A DNA stretch of 64,000 nt, from assembly GCA_008704415.1 (NCBI GenBank), contig VXIS01000073.1:99347-163346 (forward strand). Reading direction: 5' to 3'. Shown here piece by piece: positions 34,209 to 44,929 of this stretch (position 1 is the first letter of the stretch; every line of letters begins with the position of its first letter). Under the pieces are notes generated by a model. The model worked only from the letters and a program-made list of their open reading frames with translations. It made no database searches and was not told where the DNA came from. The position numbers and the translations under genes were made by a program. The stretch is from Sphaerosporella brunnea. Taxonomy: Eukaryota; Ascomycota; Pezizomycetes; Pezizales; Pyronemataceae.

Positions 34209-34721
34209 GATAGCCCCTGGCGCGTGTTCAGTCCCGGCCAGCACATAGCGGAGTGCTGCCTCTCGTGTCATCCAGGGTCGCCTCGCATCTGACACGCCCC
34301 CGGCGCGGCCGTGCAGCCATCTCCCCCGACTGAGTCAGCCAACGTTGAGGCCCTTTTTCAAAACGGTGCAAACGTAAACAACTGTACTAGTAAAAGTCAA
34401 GCAAGGACAGCTGTGAGTTACACAGTATTGAAACGTCGTGACTCTTGCGTCGATACCGCATATGATATCTCCCTTCCGGTGAGGGCAACGCCGCAGACCA
34501 GATGCATCCGTCACTCGGTGTGCTGAAGTGTGTTAAACGGTCGGGCGGTGAACATGGTGACTTGACCAAGCACGAATCTGAGCCCATCCCGATGGCCGAA
34601 AAGCGACAACAGCACTCGGTCACATGCGTAACGCTCTGGCTCCTTCGTGAATCAACTTTCCATATCGTCTCTTTTAGCCAAGGTGTTTAGACCGTACCCA
34701 TGCTGCTACGCACGTATACTA
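34209..34721. other. No supported gene
   Basis: A short plus frame (34,311-34,526) has one ankyrin-like stretch (VEALFQNGANVNN). A single partial repeat is not enough to call it. Confidence 0.35.
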
Positions 34722-35173
34722 TGTGTTGTTGATTATACCGGCTGAGGATGTATGTTGCGGCGCCCCTGGCGTCGTGTCCGAGTTACGTGGTGATCCACTT
34801 CCGTCCAACAAACCTTTATGTGGTAGTGCGCAAACGTCTATGCATTACAGCCAGGGGTCTGATGGAACAGTTACCGGATGGCCGCTATACTGGGAGGAGC
34901 ATGTACGGCGAGACGATGAAACGCCGGACGTCTGAGCGACTCGGAGATAAAGAAGGGGTCGAATATCCGGATGACGATGCCCTGGGGGATTGCGGATTGC
35001 GCAATCCGCCCGGAATCATCACGGTATGGTCGTTTCCTTCTGGTTCTGTTTACGTCCGCAGCGCGGAGGCTCTCGTGTATATAAGAAGGCGTCGACCGCC
35101 TCGGTGAAGAGCATTAAGCACAATCAATTTCTACCTGATTCCGGAGTTCACCGCTAGAATACCCTCTCTATCA
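34722..35173 (+). mobile_element. Probable Copia 5' LTR
   Basis: Bounded on the right by TCTATCA directly before a primer-binding site, as expected for an LTR ending in CA. The left edge is placed at a TG near TGTGTTGTTGATTATACC and is uncertain by several bases, since the second LTR is not in the window for comparison. A TATA box (TATATAAG, 35,078-35,085) sits about 95 bp before the LTR end, consistent with promoter function in the LTR. Confidence 0.55.
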
Positions 35174-35188
35174 GGTTATGAGCCCGGC
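35174..35188 (+). promoter_or_regulatory. Primer-binding site for an initiator tRNA-Met half molecule
   Basis: GGTTATGAGCCC immediately follows the LTR CA. It is complementary to the anticodon stem-loop of eukaryotic initiator tRNA-Met (GGGCUCAUAACC), not to the tRNA 3' end. Copia and Ty5 elements are known to prime from a tRNA half in this way. Confidence 0.6.
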
Positions 35189-35266
35189 TTTGCCATACTT
35201 TCAGCTTTTATCGCGACCTAATCTACGACGCCTTTTTGCACCGTGACGATTCGTTTTGTGTTGAAC

Positions 35267-36067
35267 ATGTCCGAAGAACGAGCATCCAGTTACCACGCGA
35301 TCGAAATGCTCAAGGATGGGAACTAAACCCTTGCGGATGCAAGGCAATCCTCGTGGGAAAAGGAGTGTGGGAGGTAGTGGGTGGTACTGAAGAACTAATA
35401 ACAGTATCATCGACAGAGTCTAGAGAGGCGCTCAAGGACGCCCGCGCTTCCCGCACCCGCCTGCAGAAGGCAGTCTCTACTATACGACTCGCCCTCGAGG
35501 ACGGACTAGCGGTGAGATACACCGAGTCCAATGGAGACGGAGCTTTTTGTAGGTTCAGCTGTCCGAACATGGTACGGTACGGGAACACGTCAATCACATT
35601 GACGATATCCTAGCGAAGCTCGAGCTCAGTGGGCGAACAATCAGCAAAACCAAGAAGATGTTCCATTACCTGCACGGCCTACCCAAGCATGCAGGGTGGG
35701 CAACACTCCAGCAAGTGCTTAAGGGCACAACAGACGGGACCACCGATGTTGCGGATGCAGTACGACGCTTTTCGGCATGTGAGGCAGAGCTTCGGAGGGA
35801 GAAAGGCATCGAAGCAGGCATGGCTCTTTTCACCAGCGGCCTGAATTCTTCCGCCCGCAGCGCTCGAAACGGTAAAAGGTTCGGTGATTCGGCGAAAAGC
35901 GGTAGCGGAGGGGACTCTAAGGCTACCGACGTTTCGAATAAGACCTGTTTCCAGTGCGGAAAGAACGGCCATATCAAGAAGGATTGCCGGACTCGAAAGA
36001 AGAAGGGCAAAAGCGGGCACGACAACGAATCGACCGTGGCCCCCACTGGAGACAAAGCTGCAGTCGC
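35267..36067 (+). pseudogene. gag: Copia-type gag, broken by frameshifts
   Basis: Gag forms the virus-like particle and binds RNA. ATG 35,267 starts MSEERASSYHAIEMLKDGN. A stop follows, and the continuation (AILVGKGVWEVVGG) is in another frame, so an indel lies near 35,325. A helical capsid-like region runs to about 35,570, where a second shift moves to the frame EHVNHIDDILAKLELSGRTI, then KMFHYLHGLPKHAGW. It ends in a basic linker and one CCHC zinc knuckle, CFQCGKNGHIKKDC (35,946-35,987, spacing CX2CX4HX4C). No protease, integrase or RT follows; after about 36,067 the sequence leaves the Copia pattern. The element is therefore a truncated left end. The adjacent LTR and primer site support the assignment. 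Confidence 0.8.
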
Positions 36068-36177
36068 CTGCTTGGCCTGTTTGTTGTGGCTTTGGGGGAG
36101 GCTTCGAGGGTGGCGGGGGGTGCAGGTTTCCCGTTGCTTTGGCCGCTTTGAGGAAAGCGTCAGTGTTTCATTCTACT

Positions 36178-36262
36178 TTTTTTTCGACCGATCGAAAGGG
36201 GAACCTCAATGGCAGGTTGGAGTATAGTTTCAAAAACGATGGCATAATAGAGGTTTGCCGTT
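36178..36262 (+). repeat. Dispersed repeat shared with 31,310-31,437
   Basis: TTTTCGACCGATCGAAAGGG, AACCTCAATGGCAGGTTGGA and TTTCAAAAACGATGGCATAA match the copy at 31,334-31,437 with small gaps. This copy directly precedes the 125-bp tandem repeats. Confidence 0.7.
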
Positions 36263-36263
36263 A

Positions 36264-36637
36264 AAACAATACCATATATTGTTCCTAGTTCAACCGCTGA
36301 ATGTACACGCGGTGCGCAGAGAATCCCCATTGCAATCTGGTTTGCCAACGCAACCTGCGACGTGGCAAACGAAGACAATCACCAGCTCAAACAATACCAT
36401 ATATTGTTCCTAGTTCAACCGCTGAATGTACACGCGGTGCGCAGAGAATCCCCATTGCAATCTGGTTTGCCAACGCAACCTGCGACGTGGCAAACGAAGA
36501 CAATCACCAGCTCAAACAATACCATATATTGTTCCTAGTTCAACCGCTGAATGTACACGCGGTGCGCAGAGAATCCCCATTGCAATCTGGTTTGCCAACG
36601 CAACCTGCCACGTGGCAAACGAAGACAATCACCAGCT
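36264..36637 (+). repeat. Three tandem copies of a 125-bp unit
   Basis: The unit (AACAATACCATATATTGTTC ... GACAATCACCAGCTC) starts at about 36,264, 36,389 and 36,514. Landmarks ATGTACACGCGG recur at 36,301, 36,426 and 36,551, exactly 125 bp apart. The copies are nearly identical (one visible change, CTGCGACGTGG to CTGCCACGTGG), so the array is young. Since 125 is not a multiple of 3, the long plus frame over 36,301-36,963 reads each copy in a different phase. ATATAT palindromes (CCATATATTG) occur once per unit. Confidence 0.95.
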
Positions 36638-38072
36638 CCCGAAATCCGCGGTCGCAACGTCAGCCGTGCCGGCATCGCAGTCTTCCCTTTTCAACCTCGC
36701 GAGCGACGCACGCACACCACCGCAACGTAGATGCACCCACCCACCAGCGCACGTTTCGCCATGCGGGTCCACTGGCGCAACCATTGCCGGTTGATTTCCG
36801 ACTTTCAGCCGGCCACGCGAAAGCGGAGAGCAGTCGACAAACCCGCCGGCGTGGCCGAGGTGCCGCAGCTATTCCTCAACCGTCACCACGGATGGATTGC
36901 GTTTGGTGTGTGGTCAGACGGCAGCGCTTTTGGGCCTGCTCGAACAAGCGCCGCTGTTGCTGAAACAATCCCGTTCGCGGGAACCCTGAACACGCCGCTC
37001 GTCTAGTATCGCGTAGGGAACGGGAGGGGGAGGGGTATCTTTCCCTGGGCGATCTCAGCATTGGAGCCTCCGCAATCCTTTGCGAGCGCTCAGCGCGTGT
37101 TCAATTATCAACGCGATCTGACGCGGCCGGTCTACTGCTTGCTTCATGAACGCTGTCATAATCCCACAAAATTTCGATCCGGCGTTGCCGGTGTGCATCC
37201 GCAGCGTAGGATATGAAAATGCGCCCCCTCCCCGCCCCCGGGTTTTTGGGGCTCCCGCAACCACAGCTAGCAACTACTGGCATCGGATCTGGCGGTTCCG
37301 ACTCCACGTGCCGTTCGCCGAAAGCAGCCACGACCCGCCACCGCGCCGTGGTGATCTGCACATCTACGCAGCTCCGAACGGATGCCCCCGCCCACACATG
37401 GCGATGTAACCGGCTTTTTGTCTCAATCATCACGTATTCGGCCGTGACATAACGAAGCATGAAAGGCTACCCTTGGGACTCATGTGGCGTGTTTGAAGGG
37501 AACACATAGGATCGTACAACGGAAACAGTGCGGAGCGACAAAAGGAAGGGTATACGCATGGAAAGGGGCACAATTTGGTCAATGCATTTGATGGCGTCTC
37601 CAGCCACCTGCCACCATTGGTGCATGCGACGAAGTCCAGGAGCGCGCCGCTCAACAGCGCCCCTCCGCAGATATCTTCTCTATGGGGTGGCTGTCCTCTT
37701 CCATCCGCTGTCTTTCTTTCCCACCTGTTGCGTGGCCGTGGCTGCACCGATCGCGGCCCACATCACGTCCTGCTCTTCGCGCCGTTGCGCGCAGCTCTTG
37801 AGGAGGTGCTCCCTGGTGTGATTCGGCGCATTCTTACAGAACCGCCATTTGCCGGCCGTCTGTTAGTCCGCGGCCGTCGGGGCTCTATTGAGAAGAAACT
37901 GGTAGGATCTTCCCGCGAGGGCTTTAAGGGCCCTGGTCGCCGTGCAGCATGGGTTCACGAAGTGGAATCATATCAGTTGCACTCAATAACAAAAATTGGG
38001 TGTTGTATTGCTACGCCATGCCGCGCTCACGCCCCCCCAGAAAGGACTCGCGGTCGAACCCGCCCCCATCGC
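36638..38072. other. No supported gene downstream of the kinase
   Basis: The plus frame 37,575-38,588 (337 codons) is long, but its second half is antisense to the kinase. Its first half shows no motif, so I treat it as a shadow. Confidence 0.45.
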
Positions 38073-40352
38073 TCACACCTGCATCCCGCCAATACCAACG
38101 TCCAAAATAGCCAGGACATCGGCATACATATCCATGACCTCGGTCTCAGTGGCGGCATACTCATCCACCACCCTCACGAACGCACCATCCTCGGCCTGAG
38201 CCCACGAAACCCGCGCCTCCCTGCGCGCAAACTCCTCCGCGATCCGTATCCGCCACCGATTGAGCGTAGTCCCCAGCTTGCGACGGGCAACGGCGTTGAG
38301 CGTCGGCATGACGTTTTCCATGAACCGGGTTTCGCCCAGACACAGGCGCTTCGCGTCAGCGGCGTTGCCGCGCCCAGGGGCAGCGGCGAACACCGTTGCG
38401 CGTGGCGGTGGGTGCCGCCGCTTTCCCTCCACGTCGTAGTGGATGAAGATGTCCAGCAGGACGTAGTAGAAGGATTCGAGGTCGTGGATGGGATTGTGCG
38501 GTTCCGCCCGCAAACCCTGCTGCACATCGATCGCCATGTACTTGAATGTGCCCGTGACGAAGCCGGCTCCGGACAATCCCTGCCGTGATCGAGAGATGGC
38601 GACGTCGAAGTCGATCAGGAAGCCGTGCGGCGCGGTGGGGTGAAGAAGCACGTTGTTCAGCGAGACGTCGCGATGCACGACGCCATGGGCCGTGTACATG
38701 TGCTTATGGCCCAGGATGGCGTCGCGCAGCGCGAGCAGGAGGTGCCTGTAGGACGTGAACGAGAGGAGCGGTTGGCCAATCGGGGTCATGATGAGGCGGG
38801 TTTTGATGCGGTTTTGGACGGGAGTGGAGCGAGAGGCGCGATAGAGATACCGGCTCGTCGGCGTCAGCGCGGGTGTCGATTCTGGCTGGTGTCGTTGCGC
38901 CTCTGCCGAGGGCCCCGCGGCCGTGGGTGCGTTGTTGATGATGTCGCCGCGTACGTGGCGGCACACGTCGATCACGGTTCCGTCCAGATGGGTGTCGGTG
39001 TGCCACACGTAGCCAGGCAATCCTGCCGTGCCTGGCGCGATGCGAGCGAGGAAGCCGCCCTCAACGTCGCGTTCGGTGGCCCGCCATTGGTCTTTGACCA
39101 CGAACTGCCAAGGAGCGCCATCCGGGGCGTCAAACAATTTGGCGCGCCAGCAGACAGTCCCTCGCGTGGCGATCGCGTACCGGCGCACGATGAAGCTCGG
39201 GTCGATGCGGTACCTGGTTCCATCCGCGACGATGAACGGGGCGGGCAGGGCCGGAAGAGCGAAATGGACGGTCGGATCGTACACGCACTCCGTCGTGTGG
39301 CGGGTTCCTGGCATCCATCGAATCGTGGGATCGAATCCAATCTCTTCAGCATCCATCCTGACGAATGCGCGCATCGCCGCCAGGAAGAGGCGCGGGCACC
39401 AGTGAATATCGATCGGCGTCGAAGCGAGTGCGCCGCAGCGGTCGAAGCGGAATACCCGCATGACGGAGCCGCAGAGGGTAAATGCGACAGCCCAGCTGCG
39501 CTGCGGCTGCGTGCCGAACAGCTCGCGGACGTAGTTCGCCAGCTGGATGAACGTCTTGTCGCGGCCGTCTTTGTCCGGATTCGCCTCCAGCAAACCCACC
39601 ACGCGCACTTGATCCCAGTGGGTGCGCTGCCCGATTCCAGGGGCTCGGCTGCAGACGAGGAGATCGCATTTCCGCATTGCGTCGCCATTTTTCATGAGCA
39701 AACTGCCAGACGGCACGTACGCGGTTTCGTGCCCGACAACCGGCCCCGCGCCCCTGTTTGGACGCACAACGGGATCGATGCGGTCAAAGAACCACTGCAG
39801 AACCGCTTCCTGAAAAGGCCTCTCTGGCCACCCTATCCAGCGGTTGCCGTCGTGCAGATCCTCAGGCACATCGTCCTGGTAGTGGCGATCGAAGAGCTCC
39901 CACAGCTCCCGAACGTCGCAGATCACGCGGCCCCACAATTCGCTGTACAGGCTCGCGTCGGTCACGATGCGCGTAGGTTTAGACGCGCCGGGCCGGTTGT
40001 GGGTGTCGTTGAAGACGTGCGGTTGGAGCGCGTCGCAGTTGGCGCTACGCGGCGTCGAGAAGAGAGTTGCACTGGAGGCTTCCTGCTGGATTGGCAGCGC
40101 GTCAGCGAGGGAATTTGTGGAGAACGCATCGCGCGATGCTGTTGACGACGCGGAGGATACGGTGGCGGCTTCTTTACTGGCGGCGACGGCACGCTGTGCG
40201 CGTCTTTCCACAGAAGATCGCAGCGCCAGACGCGTGGTGGCCGGCCGGTGTCGGGATTTCGCGCGTTGCGACGGCGGCGGCGGCGGAGAACTTGACACGG
40301 TGTTGCTGCGCTGCGGTCGACGGGCCACGATACGCTTATTGAGCGGTGCCAT
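38073..40352 (-). CDS. Fungal-type (FunK1-like) protein kinase, intact
   Basis: A protein kinase-like enzyme of the fungus-specific FunK1 group, expected to transfer phosphate from ATP to protein. It has 759 residues from ATG 40,352. The open frame extends further upstream, but that part crosses a telomere-like repeat and lacks protein character, so I chose the ATG after a CACCACC leader. Residues 1-120 are Ser/Arg/Pro-rich and likely disordered. The first FunK1 region (GLLEANPDKDGRDKTFIQLA, about 285-305) is followed by a candidate ATP lysine (VVKDQW, K420). The catalytic loop is HGVVHRDVSLNN (H560, D562) and the metal-binding motif is LIDFD near residue 580. GTFKYMAIDV and HDLESFYYVLLD are the activation segment and following helix of this group. 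No intron or stop occurs. It is markedly GC-rich and stands alone. Substrate and role are unknown; such genes are often expanded in mushrooms. Confidence 0.9.
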   Translation of the reverse strand: MAPLNKRIVARRPQRSNTVSSSPPPPPSQRAKSRHRPATTRLALRSSVERRAQRAVAASKEAATVSSASSTASRDAFSTNSLADALPIQQEASSATLFSTPRSANCDALQPHVFNDTHNRPGASKPTRIVTDASLYSELWGRVICDVRELWELFDRHYQDDVPEDLHDGNRWIGWPERPFQEAVLQWFFDRIDPVVRPNRGAGPVVGHETAYVPSGSLLMKNGDAMRKCDLLVCSRAPGIGQRTHWDQVRVVGLLEANPDKDGRDKTFIQLANYVRELFGTQPQRSWAVAFTLCGSVMRVFRFDRCGALASTPIDIHWCPRLFLAAMRAFVRMDAEEIGFDPTIRWMPGTRHTTECVYDPTVHFALPALPAPFIVADGTRYRIDPSFIVRRYAIATRGTVCWRAKLFDAPDGAPWQFVVKDQWRATERDVEGGFLARIAPGTAGLPGYVWHTDTHLDGTVIDVCRHVRGDIINNAPTAAGPSAEAQRHQPESTPALTPTSRYLYRASRSTPVQNRIKTRLIMTPIGQPLLSFTSYRHLLLALRDAILGHKHMYTAHGVVHRDVSLNNVLLHPTAPHGFLIDFDVAISRSRQGLSGAGFVTGTFKYMAIDVQQGLRAEPHNPIHDLESFYYVLLDIFIHYDVEGKRRHPPPRATVFAAAPGRGNAADAKRLCLGETRFMENVMPTLNAVARRKLGTTLNRWRIRIAEEFARREARVSWAQAEDGAFVRVVDEYAATETEVMDMYADVLAILDVGIGGMQV

Positions 40353-43338
40353 GAGTGGTGGTGTCGATGAATGCAGTTGAGGGATGTCGTAATCGATGTG
40401 GTATGTGGTTTGGTGCGTGTCGTGCTGGGTTGATTTGTTTGTTGTACGTTGTGCGTTTTGTGGTGGATCGTTGCCAGGGAAACCGTTGCTACTAACCCTA
40501 ACCCGTTCATAGCCACCACGGCGCCACGAACCCTCAATACACGCAAGCCACAGCCACGCACGGTTGGTTCTCTGTGGCCGGCACAACAATGCCATCTGGC
40601 CGACATCTACTCTAGTCAAATCTCACGTCACGTAATCTATCATCTTTCCTGTTAACATACCGGCCGCATGGAAGCAACCGTACACGCGCAGTCGGATGAT
40701 GCTAGAGGTTAATATAGAGGCGCGAAACATCCCAATTAAATGCAGCGTTCCCCGGGTAAAAAAAGAAAGGTCGGAATAAACAGAAATCGGTGATTTGATT
40801 TTGCCGTGGGTTACGGTTAGCAGTTATAGTTTATAGTGATACTGGTGCGATCGTGCACGGTTACAACTTGGCGCGGTGACAGACATTCAGCAAAAACCAC
40901 CCCTTCGCCGTGTCTGACTCTTGTGGCCCCCCCAGCGGCGCAATGCAGCGTGAACTCACCGTGCAGGCGATGCAAACTGCGGAGTACGAATGCAGCTACC
41001 AACTCTAATGTGATGGTTGCAAACTCTCTGGGCGGTCTGTTAGACGCAGTAGCGCATGCTGCGCGACCGGGCAAGAATCAGATATGCGTGGTGTGCGCCG
41101 TCTCTGGAACAGGCCCGATTTGCACTCAGATCAGGAGCCTATCCAGAGTCAACCGCTGAAAGGACGACCAGATTCGGAACCCAAAATTTTGCGGTATAAC
41201 TCCAAGTGGTTGGTTTGATGCAGGATAGCCCCGAGTGTCCCCAATGATTCTGTAGGATAAACTCACTGCAGTGACATTTACATACAAGGCCTTATGCGCT
41301 GCGATGGGATCAAAGAATCTCACCAGCAAATGACGGTCAGTACGTGACTGTTGCCTTGTTTGGTTCTCTGCGAAAGAGACGGAACCAAAAAACGCAAAAC
41401 CTCGCCGACGCATTGTAGCCTTTTTGTTTGCAGCAACGTAACTTCCGTAATGCGAAATCATCTCTTTTGCTTTGCAAACAGACTCGAGGCTTCATGCTCT
41501 GGGCTGCTGGTCTCGCCACGTCTTGGTATGTGGTCTTCTGGTCTCTAGGCATGTGGGTTGAGGTTGTAGGTCGTGTTTGTGGTAGTGGGGTTCGCGATCA
41601 CTGTTATGTTCTGTTGTCTACCTATTGCTGTTTGCCTGCTTGCATTTAGTGTCACTTCTTGGTGCTCTGTCTCACTTGTGTTGTCCCCTCCGTACCCACT
41701 CTCTGTGCCTCATTCTACGCCCAATTTCTCTGTGGCCGGATCTCGCACGTGGCATGTTTCGTGGTGTGCACCCCTCGCCACTGCCACAAACCGCAATCAT
41801 CAACCCTGACGCCGACGGTATCCTGAGGGTATCAGGAAACCGCTGAATCGTGAAATAGTGAGCCGCGGGACGCTTCACTGCATCGTGGCCTCGATCTCAC
41901 GATGCCAGTGCGAAGACGGATTGTGGGGCGGTGAGGCACTGCAACTGTGTTACCGAGGCAGCTGAAATTGTGGGGATCCGGGCTCCTCTACGGCAGTCCG
42001 CTGCAGGCAGGACTGCGGTTGATCGTGGCCAGTTGACCGTGCCGAGGATGGTAGACTCTGCAGCACCCACCCACTGACAACCGGAATGGCCCCGCCACCC
42101 ACCGACCGCCGCAATCGCGCCGGCAACATCGTTCGCCGAAGGTGGAGGTGTGCAGCCATTCGAAATGGCGTCTACGGCGTCTCTATCACCGATTCGGCAT
42201 CTCAGTGCTCTGGTATCCTGTCCCCACAGCGGTATATTGCAGCAAAGTTTTGAATGACAAAGGCAAGGGTCACGTTCAAGACGTCGAGCGGCTCGTGGTT
42301 GTGGGGACGCTGGTGACGCCCCAGCCATCACCGTCAATTTTTAGTGTTTTGGTCGAGGTACAAAAGACGGCAAACAGAGTAGCGCCAGAACAGCCATGAC
42401 GGGTGTCATGTTGCGATGCCAATCGATTAGCAGGCACATGTGTGCCTCCTGTGGAGGAGCGCGGAACCCCTTGTTTGAGCGGCGGTTGACCATGTTGAAG
42501 GCGTTGAGGATGCCGCAGTGGGTCAACAGCGAACCCAGCCCGATAGCACGCAATGAACGCGTGTCGCGGCAAGTCTTCGCGGAGGTTCGGGAGGACATAG
42601 GCTTTCGCCGAGGTGAATGCTGTCGTCGTCGGTGGATCGCTGTGAGTCAGGCGCCCCGCCGGACGAAGTAAGCAAGATCTACATGTCGTACAACTGTTGC
42701 GGCACACTTCAATCCTGGAACGTTGGGTACATGTTCTTACCTTCCCCGCATTGCCCAGTCCTCAGAGCTCGAACTCGTAGTGTGCGCGATGTCTGTAGCT
42801 TCAGCGCTCCGCTTATCCTAGTATTCTTGCCCCTGCTGCTCCGTGGCTGCTGCTCTCTCCTCCTCGCGACGTGCCTTCCTTGCCAGTTTCTTGTCACACA
42901 GGGGGTTGGTGTTTTTCAATCTCTGCCTGGATCAGCTTTCTCACCTGCACTTGACATGTGATGGCCGACATTACTGCCTTTGGCTCAACACAGCTGGCAC
43001 GTTGGCGTCAAAATCGCGTCGAAGGGGTGGTGGTGGCGGAGTACTATCTGACGTGGTCGTGGGGGGGCCTCCAAAAGAGCACGATTGCGCCCCGCTTGCC
43101 AGCGAGTGTTCCAGCAGGGGCTGTCACCGGTTAGGTCTCTTCGAATAACGCAGTGCTCCACCCGGATATTGTCCCAAGCTACCAGAGTTACTGGACGAGA
43201 GCTGACTCCTTGGAAAACCGCTTGCATGTACGTATTCACCACCCGGAGTATTTGTTCGGTGTCGCCACACCGGGCGGTATATAGGGCGTCCACGTCACCC
43301 CCAACTGTCCCGAGTGAGGAGGTCCTCGGTCCAGAAGA
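40353..43338. other. No supported gene; telomere-like tract at 40,492-40,504
   Basis: This is the upstream region of the kinase on the minus strand. CTAACCCTAACCC at 40,492-40,504 is two units of the telomere-type repeat. Further right, overlapping frames of up to 146 codons occur on both strands without motifs. Confidence 0.45.
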
Positions 43339-43346
43339 TCCATGAA

Positions 43347-44065
43347 TAGTGATCGACACAAGCCGAGCCGAGCCGAGCCACGAGGAAGGCTCGAGCTTTG
43401 GCTCGAACTGCAGTACAATTTATGATACACCAGCCGGTAAATAAGGGACATTAGAGGCGTTGTTATACTAGTATATATCCTATATATCTGATCCGGAATC
43501 AAAGCCTTCTGGATAAGTTTCCTGCTCCGCTCTGCCTCCATGCACTCGCGTCGCCCTCGTCCGGACCGGCTCCTGGCCAACACCATGGACACCATCTCCG
43601 CCTTCGCTCTGGCTAGAGTGCTCTGGCTGGGAGTAACCCGTGCTGTGACCGGCGGCCCAACTGTCGCTGTGCCTGGCCGGCGAGCCCTCTGCATGACCCT
43701 CGCGCTCTCTCTGTCCATCGGCGGCATCCCTACCGTTTGTAGGATTATTATTGATGCCGTGAAGTTCGCAGTCATCCAGGCTCTTGTGGTGGAGCCAGGG
43801 TTTGAGCGGCAAAACTGCACTGATTGAATTCCACAGAATGTTCTCGATCAACCCGCCTTGGGCACGCACTTTTCATCTTGGCCGGCCGAGGGGATATATC
43901 CCCCTACCTAGCTAGCTAGCTATAACAAAAAAGGCTCTCGCAAAAGCTCGGCTCGTCAGACAACAAGCTCGAGCCGGCTCGTCTCGCCGAAGTGTCAGGC
44001 CTCGCTCGGCTCTGCTCGAGGCTCGAGCCTTCCGCTGGAGCCGGCTCGGCTGATGTCCATCATTA
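43347..44065. mobile_element. hAT-like element with perfect 8-bp target duplication
   Basis: The left end is TAGTGATCGACACAAGCCGAGCC; the right end, inverted, is TAATGATGGACATCAGCCGAGCC. Both are flanked by TCCATGAA (43,339-43,346 and 44,066-44,073), a perfect 8-bp duplication typical of hAT elements. Inside each end are clusters of GCTCGAGC/GAGCCGAGCC subterminal repeats, the usual transposase-binding arrangement. A 129-codon minus frame (43,480-43,869) has a Glu/Arg-rich tail. It is uninterrupted but not recognisably a transposase, so the 719-bp element is most likely non-autonomous. Fragments of the same family lie at 11,567, 14,335, 30,076, 48,450 and perhaps 59,210. Confidence 0.9.
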
Positions 44066-44585
44066 TCCATGAAGAGTTCTCCCTATGTGCTGTCATGACA
44101 CGGCCGCGTGGTGCCCATAACAAATCAGGAGCATGGTACTGAACGCAGTTGGATGTAATTGTTTGAAACGAGGAATCTGGTTGAGGCGGAGAGGATTGGT
44201 GCCGGGAAAATATAAACGCCAAATATCTGATTGAGCTTGTCCCACCGGGATATGCGGGCGGAGGATGTGGGCAATTGACGCGAGGAATCTGGTTGAGGGG
44301 GCAACAGTTAGGTTCGAAGGGAAGGCCGGTGAAGGCCACCAGATAGGTTTTTCAGTCAACGCTGCTGCAATTCCGGGTCAGGTGTCACTCGCTGCATTGC
44401 TGCTCGGACTCGACGAGATCAGATACCTGTTCAAACCGTATAGCGTTGCGCAGGGACGGTGGGATCCCAGGGTTAGGAAGACCCCGTTGGAGACCACCCA
44501 TGCCTGGCTTCAAAGTTAGGATAAACTGCTGTCCTGGATGTTTGTACCATCAGAACTGCAAGATAATCTCGTAGAGCGCCATTGG

Positions 44586-44921
44586 CAGTGTTCCTAATAG
44601 CCGGCCCAAAAAGCCCGGCCGTGCGGGCGGGCTGCCAAAAGGCAATAGCCCGGCTGTCTCATAATCACGACGGGCTGCCTGGCGGGCTGTGGGGCTGCCA
44701 AGGACTTTCGAGTGAGGTGAACCTGTCATGCAACCATCAGTTTCATCTAGTTACGTCGTAAACTGTAGAGTGTTGCTGTGTAGCCGTTGCTCCATTCCCC
44801 ACACCGCATGACTCCTGCATCTGCTGGAAGCCCGCCAGGCAGCCTGAGATGGGCTGCAGCCTAAACATCCCACCCGTAATTTGGATCAGCCCGACGGGCG
44901 GGCTGGGTATTAGGAACACTG
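44586..44921. mobile_element. hAT-type MITE, CAGTGTTCC family, copy 1
   Basis: Ends CAGTGTTCCTAATAGCCGGC and, inverted, CAGTGTTCCTAATACCCAGC. It is flanked by GCCATTGG (44,578-44,585) and GCCATGGG (44,922-44,929), an 8-bp duplication with one mismatch. The interior of 336 bp consists of GGGCTGCC/GGCAGCCC short palindromic repeats and has no coding capacity. The same termini bound 60,916-61,139. Confidence 0.88.
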
Positions 44922-44929
44922 GCCATGGG

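Noticed and set aside
34311..34526. Ankyrin-like stretch VEALFQNGANVNN
   Set aside because: Only one partial repeat, with no consensus TPLH core and no second unit.
37575..38588. 337-codon plus-strand frame
   Set aside because: Its second half is exactly antisense to the FunK1 kinase and the first half has no motif. GC-rich coding DNA commonly gives long antisense frames.
38625..40145. 506-codon plus-strand frame
   Set aside because: Entirely antisense to the kinase, whose conserved motifs are all on the minus strand.
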